64,000 bases of DNA, taken from Acidobacteriota bacterium. Lineage in GTDB: Bacteria > Acidobacteriota > Terriglobia > Bryobacterales > Bryobacteraceae. Shown one piece after another: positions 1 through 8,270 of the stretch. The position numbers and the translations under genes are program-made. The notes under the pieces were generated by a model. It did no database searches. It saw nothing but the letters and a program-made list of their open reading frames with translations, and was not told where the DNA came from. The DNA lies in contig JACTMJ010000015.1 of the NCBI GenBank assembly GCA_014584705.1, positions 1-64,000 on the forward strand, in the 5' to 3' direction. Numbering within the stretch: the first letter of the stretch is position 1; the number at the start of each line of letters is the position of its first letter.

Positions 1-333
1 ACCACACATTCCTTTGCGGTCTCGCCCTTGGGCGCGAGTCGCCTGGCCAAAGCCAGTCGAACCCTCGCCGATGGCGTCCGAAGATTGAGTTAGGGTGTAG
101 GCCGCCGGCCTCGAAACAGGCTCAGCGGGGCGCCTTGGGAGCCCGAAGGCTCCGTTGCGCAGTCCCCGAATCGTGAGGACCGGCAGCCGCGGTTGCTGGA
201 AGTCGTTGCGATTGTCAAAGATCGTTGCGGCAAACACCGTTTCCGTGTCCGCCTCTTGAAAACACTCTGCCCTGCCTTCCCGCCGGTGGGTCCCGAGCCC
301 TCTCGATTCCCCAGCCCCCAGCGCTGGGCCGCC
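1..333. other. No gene recognised; left edge beside the IS110 remnant
   Basis: I see no credible gene here. Open frames exist on both strands, but their translations are rich in Arg, Pro and Ser with no motif. The missing C-terminal part of the neighbouring transposase cannot be found in any frame of this stretch, so the truncation looks like a real loss and not a single frameshift. Confidence 0.5.
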
Positions 334-1017
334 TCAAGTTTGCAAGGCCGCCAGCAGCCGCTGCTGCGCCCGCTCGAAGAACTCATAGCTATGCCGGCCC
401 ATCGCCAGCATTCCCCGCACCGCCTCCGGCACATGATCGAGCGGACCCCACGCATCCAGCCCGCTGCTGGCTTCGATTCCACCCTCCGCCGGCTCTTCGA
501 GCGCTTCCAGCAACTTCGTGAAGTAGCGCTTGCGATGCAGTTTGACGCGCTCGTACGGCACGCCGTTCATCATCAGCAGGCCCGCGCAGTGGTTGTGCAT
601 CCGCACCGCCTCGCGCACCAGCTTGTTGCGGAAGCGCAGCACCTGGCGCAACTCCCGCAACTCCGGCGGCAGCATCGTGCAGGTGGGCAGCAGGTTGGCT
701 CGCAGCAGATCGCAGATGGTGCTGGCCGAACCTCGATCGCACTTCTTCTTGGCCTTCGTGATGGCCTCCATCCGCAACGGATGACCCACCTGCAACTCCA
801 CCGCATAGGGCTTCAGCACGTCGTAGATCCAACCCGTAAAGATCGTCGCCTCCATCGCGCCTGTCCAGGCGGACGGCAACCCCGCCGCCCACTGCCGCGG
901 AGCATCGGCCCGCGCCGCCACCCGCCCCTCGGCAATCACCTCCCCATCGGCCCGCTTCCGGCAATAGGAAACCGATTTCCGATGAATATCTAATCCGATA
1001 TACTCGATATTGCTCAT
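334..1017 (-). pseudogene. Truncated IS110 family transposase
   Basis: The N-terminal RNase H-like (DEDD) domain of an IS110 transposase is clear. It opens with YIGLDIHRKSVSY (first Asp), has MEATIFTGW (Glu) near residue 57, and a block KKCDRGSASTICDLLR where the family normally has K-D-x-x-D-A. The second Asp of that block is Ser here. The protein stops at about 227 residues, where the coiled coil begins; the C-terminal domain with the conserved serine is missing, and family members usually have 300-450 residues. The ATG at 1017 is chosen because a GGAGG-like site lies just upstream and YIGLDIH follows at once. With a catalytic residue replaced and the C-terminus gone, I infer an inactive remnant. 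It sits next to a group II intron fragment, in a region of decayed mobile DNA. Confidence 0.8.
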
Positions 1018-1228
1018 CGAACAGTCCTCCGGATGTGCATGGGAATAGGGATGCCGAATACACCCAAACTCCCGCCAGTATGCCACCAGGAGGACCTTTC
1101 CGTTTCAGCGGAATCACCGACACCTATACATTCAAATAGGCCATTCGCGCAATGATCAACTCGGCCAACTGGTAACAGGAGGAGCCGACTGGTTGTGACG
1201 GAGGGCGGCAGCTCTCACTGAATGGCAC

Positions 1229-1302
1229 GAGCCGTGTGACGGGAGACTGTCACGCACGGTTCTGTGAGCGGCCCGGGGTGCAATTCCCGGGCCGACTCGG
1301 CG
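1229..1302 (+). ncRNA. Group II intron 3' end: ribozyme domains V and VI
   Basis: Positions 1229-1262 fold into a textbook 34-nt domain V. The lower helix GAGCCGTG pairs with CACGGTTC (one G-U) and contains the AGC catalytic triad. A two-base CG bulge follows on the 3' side, then the upper helix TGACGG/CTGTCA capped by a GAGA (GNRA) tetraloop. Directly after it, 1266-1298 forms domain VI: a nine-pair CGGCCCGGG/CCCGGGCCG stem with an unpaired A at 1295 in the position of the branch-point adenosine. The exact 3' splice site is uncertain. No reverse transcriptase gene is visible upstream, so this is probably an intron remnant or an ORF-less intron whose 5' domains lie elsewhere or are lost. Confidence 0.8.
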
Positions 1303-1497
1303 GGGGGCGAGGTGACTCGCATCCCTACCGCGACCTTTTTTCTATCAATCGTGTCGAATCAGCGTGTTAAGCAAGAAAAGTGCGCCTTGCTCTGATTTTC
1401 CTGCTGACTTGTTACGCGAAGCACCGCTCTCGTGCTCCGATGTTTGCGAAATCACGAAAGCGGTGCCGAGTCCTACGTATATCTTGCCTTCACCTAC

Positions 1498-2190
1498 CTA
1501 TTGCTTCTGTGGCATCGTGGGCAGACGCTCGTAGTTTGGCTTGCCTCGCCAGGTATCCCCCTGGACTTGGTCCAACGATCGCTGCACTTGTGCGCGGCGC
1601 ACGGGAGAAACCACCTCCAGGAGTTCGGCCAACTCCGCCGCCATGCTGAACCGCCGCCCCTTCCCCGTATCCATCATTTCAAAACGATATGCTGCTGCCA
1701 TCGCTTCACCGAACAACACATTGTCCGTTGTCTTCGAGAAGAGATGTCGTTTTACCCAAGGCCAGGCGCGGTAGTCCTTACAGCGCGCCATTTCCCTGGC
1801 CAGCCCAAGTTGTTGAATGTCATCGACCTCGTCCAAGTGAGGAAACGCAATGCTTGTCCATTCACAGGAGCCCAGCGTTGCAAGAGCGCCGCCAATATGC
1901 ACTGCGAGGCCTGGACTACGCCACTTTGTAATCTCCAAATGAAGCTCTTTTTGAGCTAGATCCTTATCGGTCTCTGGCTGAGTTAACAAGTACGCTGCAA
2001 GCGCTGCAACTTCCGGTCGCTCACTGTGGAGGATCCAAACAAGATTCCAAGTGTCCAGAGAACCATAGCCACGCTTCTCCAGTTCTGCCACGTCCCTGGT
2101 CCTGATTCTCTCGTCAGTCCAGTAGTCATAACCCTGCCCGGCTACTGTTGCAACCGCGATACTCAGAATGATTATCGCTCGAAATAGCAT
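1498..2190 (-). CDS. Secreted protein of unknown function
   Basis: I do not recognise the family. The 230-residue product starts with a clear signal peptide (MLFRAIIILSIAVATVAGQ), so it is probably exported. The mature part is mostly helical by composition, with pieces such as SERPEVAALAAYLL and GLAVHIGGALATLG that recall HEAT-like helical repeats; this is a weak impression. It shares strand and a 9-bp gap with the HExxH gene upstream (its start lies just after that gene's stop), so the two are probably cotranscribed. Base composition is clearly less GC-rich than the core genes further right, in keeping with an acquired segment next to the IS110 and intron remnants. Confidence 0.6.
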   Translation of the reverse strand: MLFRAIIILSIAVATVAGQGYDYWTDERIRTRDVAELEKRGYGSLDTWNLVWILHSERPEVAALAAYLLTQPETDKDLAQKELHLEITKWRSPGLAVHIGGALATLGSCEWTSIAFPHLDEVDDIQQLGLAREMARCKDYRAWPWVKRHLFSKTTDNVLFGEAMAAAYRFEMMDTGKGRRFSMAAELAELLEVVSPVRRAQVQRSLDQVQGDTWRGKPNYERLPTMPQKQ

Positions 2191-2199
2191 CTCTTCCTC

Positions 2200-3024
2200 C
2201 TAATTGGACACCGTGATGGGTTGGCTACTTGAGCCATAGGCTGTTGTGATAGTTAAACTACGCTGGCCGAGTGGCGCGTCAACTGATACCGAGTACTTAA
2301 TATTTACTTGGTATTTTCCAACATAGTCAATAGTTACTGTTACGCCAGTACCATATATTGAAACGATAGGACTGGCATTTAAGTAAAAGCCATAAATCTC
2401 CAAGTATTTGTTGGAATCTCCCCTCCGAATGGTAGAGGGCACAATTCCGCCGACATTGATCTGCGGGACGAACGGTGACGGTATGGCCGAGTGTATCGGG
2501 ACATATTGAGGATTCGTGATATTGTGAGTAATTTGCTCTGAGCTCTGTCCCTCATCGGTGGAAGCCGCAAGATGTCGAGAGACCATTTCAGAGTCCAGTA
2601 CTGTTGCCTGAATAGTTGATTTTGCAGTGGCTGCATCAGCCCAGTAGGCATCAAAACACTTGAAGTACTTTGCTGTAGAAGTGTTGGTTTCGACGTATGT
2701 TTCGAAGACATTCATTTCTTTCAGCCAGAAGTTCGCTGAATAGAACCTGTTGACATGCTCGTTCTCGTGGTTCTGCGTAATTGACCTCACCCAGTACCGC
2801 GTTCGGTTTGGTCCTACGCCTTGGTTTGCAAGACCGCTCGTATCGAGATCTCCTCTGGCTGTATTGTATGCCTGCTGAGCTGTTGGGAGCCCGGCGAGTG
2901 GAAATGGAAGGATATCTCCAACAGGAAGGTCCTGGCGGACTGGCCCACCTCCCCAGGGTTTCGGTGACGGTTTCGGTGACGGTTTCGGTGACGGTTTCGG
3001 TGACAGGCGCGGCTTTCGCTTAAT
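2200..3024 (-). CDS. HExxH-motif protein with KPSP repeat linker; apparent ATT start
   Basis: The frame is open from a stop at 3049-3051 down to 2200. No ATG, GTG or TTG occurs in it before a GTG at 2790, which would remove conserved-looking sequence. An AGGAGG site (3031-3036) lies five bases before an ATT codon at 3022-3024, so I place the start at this rare codon; the protein is then 274 residues. It begins with Lys/Arg, then four KPSP-type repeats encoded by a 12-bp tandem repeat, then a central region with HENEH (residues 86-90, encoded at 2755-2769) matching the HExxH zinc-peptidase pattern. The last 80 residues look like a beta-sandwich (TVTIDYVGKYQVNIKYSVSV...), similar in style to Ig or TIG domains. 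Function is unknown; a metallopeptidase-like role is only an inference from five residues. Low GC suggests transfer. Confidence 0.5.
   Translation of the reverse strand: MKRKPRLSPKPSPKPSPKPSPKPWGGGPVRQDLPVGDILPFPLAGLPTAQQAYNTARGDLDTSGLANQGVGPNRTRYWVRSITQNHENEHVNRFYSANFWLKEMNVFETYVETNTSTAKYFKCFDAYWADAATAKSTIQATVLDSEMVSRHLAASTDEGQSSEQITHNITNPQYVPIHSAIPSPFVPQINVGGIVPSTIRRGDSNKYLEIYGFYLNASPIVSIYGTGVTVTIDYVGKYQVNIKYSVSVDAPLGQRSLTITTAYGSSSQPITVSN
2957..3004. repeat. Four perfect copies of a 12-bp tandem repeat
   Basis: The unit ggtttcggtgac occurs four times without a mismatch. On the minus strand, in the frame of the HExxH gene, each unit encodes Lys-Pro-Ser-Pro, giving a proline-rich linker. Perfect tandem copies in a coding region suggest recent slippage and possible length variation. 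Confidence 0.9.
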
Positions 3025-4305
3025 GCTAACCTCCTGACGCAGAACGAGTTACGATCCCTCTTGTCTACGGACAGAGCGCCCGCCCCTTACTCCAGCAAAC
3101 GAGCCGACCCGACCCAATCCCCTCTGGGTTTCGGGGGCATGCTTTCGTCTATTGAGAGCCGCTCGCCCGGCCACCGGTAGCGAACCGTCGCGTCAGCGAC
3201 AGGCTGCCCATTGGCCAGGTGTTTTACACGCCTGGATTCGTGCCCCCCCTAACCCGCCGCACCACGTCAGTGGTGCCAGCAGCATCCGCCCACCCTCGCG
3301 GTTCGTCAATGCCAACGGAAAATGCCCCGCGATTCCGGTTGAATCTCTCCCCCGCACCGGACGGACCGAAAGCCCAACGGGCGACAAAAGCCAACCCTGG
3401 GCGCAAGCCCTGGGACCGCACCCCGCGCTAACAATTCAGCCTCGCGCAGCGAGACCGTGGAGCATCCGTCCCGCTTGGCGGTGCGACTTCTCGGCGACAA
3501 CGCCCAACACCATTCGATCCGCTTCGAATTCCAGCCAGCTCTCCGCCTTTGCCGCTGGCTTCGTTTCGCAATTTCAGGTCCGTTCACCGCCGAGAGAGCA
3601 ATTCTCCGGCAATCGCTCTCCCAGACAAGCGCCAACTCTGGGCACCGTCTCCGCGCTCCTCCAAGGCACGTCCGGCCGCTCGCCATCCGGAACGCACCCA
3701 GCCACCGCGTCCCACGCCAATACCCGCTCCCCGCCAGGACCGGTCACGCGAGCTGCAAATTTCCTGCCATCCCGCAACCATCCCGGATTCAGCGCTTTAC
3801 GAGCGCGCCCTCGCCGCACCGCCCGCCCCATCGTTCGAATTCTGCCCCGCCAACCGGATAATCGGAATGCCGGGGAGAACTGCGTCCTCGCCGCCCCGCC
3901 GCGCACGGCGCGCCAAGCGGGCTTCTTTGACAACCGAACAAGCAGCCACACGGCACCCTCAAATGGTCTCGCTGCCTTGCCGGGACGGCCCGCCGCAGCC
4001 CTGAAAAGCGCTACGGATCAGCAACGAAGGCCGAGGCCGGATTGTCCGGATGGGATCCGGACAATCCGGACAATCCGCGCGTCCCCATTTCCACCGTAAC
4101 CTTTTGCATAATCATTACTTACGGAGTTTCGAAGGTCTTTCCAGAAAACTGCGTTTTTTCGCGCACCCGGACAAATGCGGAATCCCGGCATCCTATCTCC
4201 GGAACCTTTTTGCGTGGAACTCGTATCCCCAATAGACGACCCGGCCGAATGGCTGGTTCGGATCGGATAACCCGGAGAGACCCACTGCCAAGCGAGGAGA
4301 GTGAC
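3025..4305. other. Gene-poor stretch with a dense cluster of short hairpins
   Basis: No open frame here has a ribosome binding site or a protein-like composition; all translate into Arg/Pro/Ser/Ala-rich strings. Between 3187 and 3453 I count six short near-perfect or perfect hairpins: 3187-3200 (loop GTCA), 3215-3235, 3260-3275 (loop GTCA again), 3372-3382, 3395-3414 (GGGC-GCAA-GCCC inside CCC/GGG) and 3441-3453. This is too regular for chance at ordinary density and may be a structured RNA, a REP-like cluster or a decayed mobile element. The right end (4068-4305) should hold the promoter of the PspC gene. Confidence 0.5.
4039..4076. repeat. 13-bp perfect inverted repeat plus direct repeat
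   Basis: GGATTGTCCGGAT (4039-4051) and its exact reverse complement (4055-4067) are separated by GGG. A further copy of GGACAATCC follows directly at 4068-4076. It lies about 230 bp upstream of the PspC gene. There is no T-run after the stem, so it reads better as a protein binding site or repeat element than as a terminator. Confidence 0.6.
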
Positions 4306-4716
4306 ATGTACTGTAGTTCTTGCGGCGTTCAACTGGAGGATCAGTTTGCGTTCTGCCACAACTGCGGACGCCCCACGCACCCGGACCGCACCAGCCCTTG
4401 GGGCGTTCCCAAGCGCCTGACGCGGCCCCTCTGGGAGAAGAAGATTGGCGGCGTTTGCGCGGGATTTGCCCGCTATTTCGCCGTGGACGTCTCCCTCATG
4501 CGGATTATCTGGCTGGTGACCTCCCTCGTCACCGGTGTCGGGTTCATTGCCTACCTGGTTGCCTGGGTCGCCATGCCGGCGGAAGAATCGCTGCCCATGC
4601 CAACCGTTCCGCGAGCTCCTGGCGTCGCGCCCGCTCCGCCACCGCCGGAACCTGACGCGCCACACCCTTACAACGACGCCGGTGCCGGCCGCACGGCTGC
4701 GGGGGCCGAAATCTGA
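4306..4716 (+). CDS. Zinc-ribbon PspC domain membrane protein
   Basis: The 136-residue protein starts with a zinc ribbon (CSSC near residues 3-6 and CHNC near 17-20), followed by a PspC domain. The PspC part shows the usual order: a basic patch before KKIGGVCAGFARYF, then VDVSLMRIIWLVTSLVTG leading into a hydrophobic membrane segment ending AWVAMP. The tail is Pro/Ala-rich. PspC proteins sit in the inner membrane and are linked to envelope stress responses; the added zinc ribbon is common in Acidobacteriota and other phyla. The start is the ATG at 4306 with a GAGGAG site eight bases upstream. It stands alone, converging with the gene on the minus strand. Confidence 0.85.
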   Translation: MYCSSCGVQLEDQFAFCHNCGRPTHPDRTSPWGVPKRLTRPLWEKKIGGVCAGFARYFAVDVSLMRIIWLVTSLVTGVGFIAYLVAWVAMPAEESLPMPTVPRAPGVAPAPPPPEPDAPHPYNDAGAGRTAAGAEI

Positions 4717-4747
4717 CGCGGTGGCAACCCGGGGGACGCCTTGCGGC

Positions 4748-6688
4748 CTAGGGATTCTTCGGTGCCTGGAAGCCCGATTCGGGCTTCGTGATCGGACGCT
4801 CCGGAACTTCCACGAGCGGTGGCCTCTCTGAAGTGCTCAGCGAAGGCTCCGGGCGTGTTCTTGTCGCCACGCCCGGCTGGCTTTGCACCCGGTTCAGCAC
4901 GAATTCGCCCCAGGAAGCGTAGGGATCATACGTTTCGCGCAGCTTGCCATAAGCCGCCGTATAGGGCAGAAACGCAAGCGACGGTTCGTCGCCCCGGTCG
5001 TCTCCGTATAGTGTTTGCGCGCGGTAGTAGTGGTTGGTCACGCTGTTGAAGCGGCAGGTGGAGCCGAACCCGCCAAAAGGTCCGTAGCCAGGCCGCCCGC
5101 GCAGAAAAACATGCCGCTCAACGTCGTACCAGGCTCCCGCCCCAAACGTGGCCGGCTGGGCAAAATAGACCGGATACGCGTACGCCCCATATTGCAGGTC
5201 CGGCGGATGCGGGAATCCTGTTCCATACACCGTCACCCCGTCCCGCACGAAGAGATTCTGGTATCCGCCCGTGTAGCCAAAAGTGGACGTGGTCTCATCA
5301 CTCGACACCAACCGGACGAACGAGACGTGGTACACGGGCGAGCGCGGGGGGATTTGGTAAATGTCCGGCGGCAGGCTCGTGGCTACCCGCCATGGTCCTT
5401 TGGGATCGGTTGCGTGGAACCAGACAGCCTGGTAGCAGGCATAGAGATCCTGCCCCTGCGCCACGATCGGCACGGTAGCGTTCGGTACCCAAAGCAGGTT
5501 GATGCCGTCAATCGGGACATACTTGAGCCGCCCCGCGAATTCCACCGTGATCTTGGGGCCGTCACGACGAACTCTGGCAACGTGGGGAATCGTCGCGCGA
5601 AATGCCTCCCGGCGGCTGATCGCGGTACCGGGAACGTGGGCCAGAATGTGCGCGTAAATATCATCCTCGGGGATCGCCGAGAGCGAGGCGGGCAATTCCG
5701 AAACTTCCCGCCAAAAGCCGGTCAGACTGCCGGTTTCAAACCAGCGGCCCGCAACCAGGTAGAGGAACCGCTTCGAGGCCTCATCGTAGAAGAGGTCGCT
5801 GCGCGTGTTCTTGACTGCGGAAAGCCCCGGGCCGATCGGTTGCAGAACCGGCTCGCCGGTGAGCAGAATCAGCTCCGCCGCGCTCTCCGAATAGAACACA
5901 AGGGGAGGTGTGATGTTCGGGTTGGCCTCGTAAGGAAGATGGCTCCACACGTTCGCGAAATCCGGTGTGCGCGGCAACTTCCCCAGCTCCTTCGGTAAGG
6001 ACTTGGGCATCACCCACTCGGTCCCCAGCGGATCGTGCGTGGCCAGCCATACATCGCCCGCGAGCAGGTAATAGAAAGTGGACTTGTTGTCGTAAAAGAT
6101 GTCCCAGTTCGTGTTCACGGCGAACGAGAGCTTTGACCCCGCAATGGGCAACCACATTGGCGGGCCGTCGAACTGCACCAGCACCGCCGGCTTGGTGGAA
6201 ACGAAGATGTGGGGCGTTTCCGTCGCAACGCCAATCGAGGGAAGACTCTTCTGTTTGTAGAATGCCTCCACGAATAGGTCGAGCGGAGCCTTCGAATGCA
6301 GGTTGCGGAGCAGCGCCTCAATAGCTGTGCGCCGCGCGGCCATGTCGCCGGGAGAGGCCCCGGTTAGTTCCAGGTCCGCGATGCGGAAGTCCCCGAGTGC
6401 AACCACGTCCTCCGCGCGATTCGCGAAGGCTTCGGCATCGAGAGTGATCGTTCCTGAGAGCGTCTCCGTTTGCCCAAGCTTATGCTGCACCGGGGCTGAA
6501 ATGCGCGCGCGCAGATAGTCCCAGGATTCGAGCCGGGGAGACCCCAGCCAAACCGTGTTCCCTTCTCTTGAAAGCACGGGCGGCCAGAACGACGCAGGCG
6601 CGGATGCGTACCCAGGCAAAGCGAAGACCAACAGCGCGGCCACGCACGCAAGGGAGTATCTCAGCCGGGACAATGGCGGAAGCTGCAT
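4748..6688 (-). CDS. Large secreted protein, 'carbohydrate-binding family V/XII'-like
   Basis: The 646-residue product has a signal peptide (LRYSLACVAALLVFALPGYASA), so it is exported. The body carries imperfect repeats built around an Asn-Thr-x-x-D-[IL]-F-Y-D element followed by a Tyr-rich strand and a G-x-W: SFAVNTNWDIFYD, AVKNTRSDLFYD and a later WVPNATVPI unit. I know this style from proteins named 'carbohydrate-binding family V/XII', but their function is not established. The C-terminal third is Tyr/Gly/Phe-rich and ends in a Pro-rich tail. The ATG at 6688 is preferred to one at 6760 because it puts the signal peptide at the N-terminus. It lies downstream of the M16 pair on the same strand, with about 180 bp between. 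Confidence 0.7.
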   Translation of the reverse strand: MQLPPLSRLRYSLACVAALLVFALPGYASAPASFWPPVLSREGNTVWLGSPRLESWDYLRARISAPVQHKLGQTETLSGTITLDAEAFANRAEDVVALGDFRIADLELTGASPGDMAARRTAIEALLRNLHSKAPLDLFVEAFYKQKSLPSIGVATETPHIFVSTKPAVLVQFDGPPMWLPIAGSKLSFAVNTNWDIFYDNKSTFYYLLAGDVWLATHDPLGTEWVMPKSLPKELGKLPRTPDFANVWSHLPYEANPNITPPLVFYSESAAELILLTGEPVLQPIGPGLSAVKNTRSDLFYDEASKRFLYLVAGRWFETGSLTGFWREVSELPASLSAIPEDDIYAHILAHVPGTAISRREAFRATIPHVARVRRDGPKITVEFAGRLKYVPIDGINLLWVPNATVPIVAQGQDLYACYQAVWFHATDPKGPWRVATSLPPDIYQIPPRSPVYHVSFVRLVSSDETTSTFGYTGGYQNLFVRDGVTVYGTGFPHPPDLQYGAYAYPVYFAQPATFGAGAWYDVERHVFLRGRPGYGPFGGFGSTCRFNSVTNHYYRAQTLYGDDRGDEPSLAFLPYTAAYGKLRETYDPYASWGEFVLNRVQSQPGVATRTRPEPSLSTSERPPLVEVPERPITKPESGFQAPKNP

Positions 6689-6866
6689 CAAGTTGGCTCC
6701 GTCCGCGATCAAAGCGAGGACGTCAGACCGGCGTCGGCGCGGCATCGTCGTGTGCCGCACTCTACGTCGCCTATTCTATCAATCGGACTCTCTGCGAAGG
6801 GCAGAGGGTTACATCGATTTCCGCCACACGCTCGGGAGCAGCAGAGAGCCACCCCGGCGGATTCGG

Positions 6867-8270
6867 CTAGTTCGCCGGTGTAACAGAAATCCCCGGATCC
6901 GTGATTCTCACCTCCGTCACGTTCTTCGCGTGCTTGGCGGCCGAGGCCTCAATAGCGTCCTTCTGCCCGAGCAGCACGAAGCTTAGCCCGTTATCCCGGT
7001 AGTACTTGTCGATCACGCGCCGCGTATCCGCGAGCGTAACCGCATCGATTCGGGAGAAGAAGTCGTTGATCTCGGATTCGTTCAACCCCTCAATGGCGAA
7101 CATGGCCAGCACATTGGCCAACTGATCACTGGTCTCCATCAGACTGGTGGGGGCGGTGCCCTTGAGAAACGCCTTTGCGGAAGCAAGCTGTTCCGCGCTG
7201 ATGCCTTTGTTGCGGAGCGTCCCCAGTACCTCCAGGGCCAGGTCAACCGCTTGTCCGGTGGTGGCGGTCGCCGTGAAAGTGGAGATAGAGAGTGCACCGG
7301 GAAGTCGGCGCTGATCCAGCACGGAAGAAGCCCCATAGGTGATTCCGGCATTCACGCGCAAGGCATCGTTGAGCATGGAGGTGAACCGCCCGCCGAACAG
7401 GGTATTCACCAACAGGAGCGGCACGCGATCCGGGCTCGTGCGGGAGATACCGGGCTGCATGATACGGAAGTAGGTTTGGGTGGAGTCATTGTCGTCCACG
7501 AGCAATGCCCGCGCTTCCGCCGGGCGTTCAAGGGCTCCCAGCCTCTTCCATGCGTAAGGCTCTCCCTTGGGAGCGGCCCCAAACGCCTTAGCCAGTTCCG
7601 CTTTGAGGACCGCCGCATCCAGATCGCCCACCGCAATCACGACGAGATTCGCGCCTACATATTGCCTGGCGTGATACGCGGTGATGTCGCCCCGGGAGAT
7701 GCGGGAGTACGATTCCTCGTCGGCAACCAGCGCCCCCGGATAACCGGTGCCAGCATAGAAGTACTTGCTGGCGTAAGCGCCGATCGCCGCCTGCGGGTTG
7801 TCCTTCAGAGAGCGCGCCTCATCCTTCGCCTGCGCGAGTTCCTTGGTCACCTCGTCGGCGGGAAAGGTGGGGTTCAACACGAGGTCAGACAGAATGGCCA
7901 CTCCCTCGCTGACGTCCTTGCTGAGAACTTCCAGTTCGACCTCGTTCGAGGATTCGCCGGAAGACGTGGAGACAGCAGCGCCCAGAAAGTCGATATCCCG
8001 CGCGATCTCGTCGGTATTGCGGTTCCTGGTACCGCGCAGCAGCAGATCATTGGTGATATCCGCAAGACCCGCCTTGGTATCGGGTTGAGACTCCGCGCCT
8101 CCTTTGATGAGCGCTTTCAGCGTCACGAGCGGGACATCCTTCTTCACCAGCGTGTAGACGGTGACTCCGTTGGGAAGCTCCGTCCGCTCATAGGCTGGCA
8201 TGCGCAATTGCGCGAACGCGGGGACGGCGGCCAGCACAGCCGCGGCCAGTATCGTGAGCGGGCGTCTCAT
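6867..8270 (-). CDS. M16 family protein, non-catalytic partner, exported
   Basis: The 467-residue protein has the two M16 halves and a signal peptide (MRRPLTILAAAVLAAVPAFA), so it should act in the periplasm. Where active M16 peptidases have HxxEH it reads GLADITNDLLLRGT, so the zinc site is absent; this is the usual mark of the partner subunit in bacterial two-subunit M16B enzymes. The region LADTRRVIDKYYRDNGLSFV near the end fits the family. The start codon overlaps the stop of the upstream catalytic subunit by four bases, so the two are translationally coupled. It probably forms a heterodimer with that subunit and degrades peptides; the substrate is unknown. Confidence 0.9.
   Translation of the reverse strand: MRRPLTILAAAVLAAVPAFAQLRMPAYERTELPNGVTVYTLVKKDVPLVTLKALIKGGAESQPDTKAGLADITNDLLLRGTRNRNTDEIARDIDFLGAAVSTSSGESSNEVELEVLSKDVSEGVAILSDLVLNPTFPADEVTKELAQAKDEARSLKDNPQAAIGAYASKYFYAGTGYPGALVADEESYSRISRGDITAYHARQYVGANLVVIAVGDLDAAVLKAELAKAFGAAPKGEPYAWKRLGALERPAEARALLVDDNDSTQTYFRIMQPGISRTSPDRVPLLLVNTLFGGRFTSMLNDALRVNAGITYGASSVLDQRRLPGALSISTFTATATTGQAVDLALEVLGTLRNKGISAEQLASAKAFLKGTAPTSLMETSDQLANVLAMFAIEGLNESEINDFFSRIDAVTLADTRRVIDKYYRDNGLSFVLLGQKDAIEASAAKHAKNVTEVRITDPGISVTPAN

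Noticed and set aside
193..993. 266-codon open frame on the plus strand over the IS110 remnant
   Set aside because: It is antisense to the transposase and rich in His/Arg/Gln, without a known fold.
3152..4099. 315-codon open frame on the plus strand
   Set aside because: The translation is almost only Pro, Arg, Ser and Ala with no domain, no ribosome binding site and no hydrophobic core. It is explained by high GC without stop codons.
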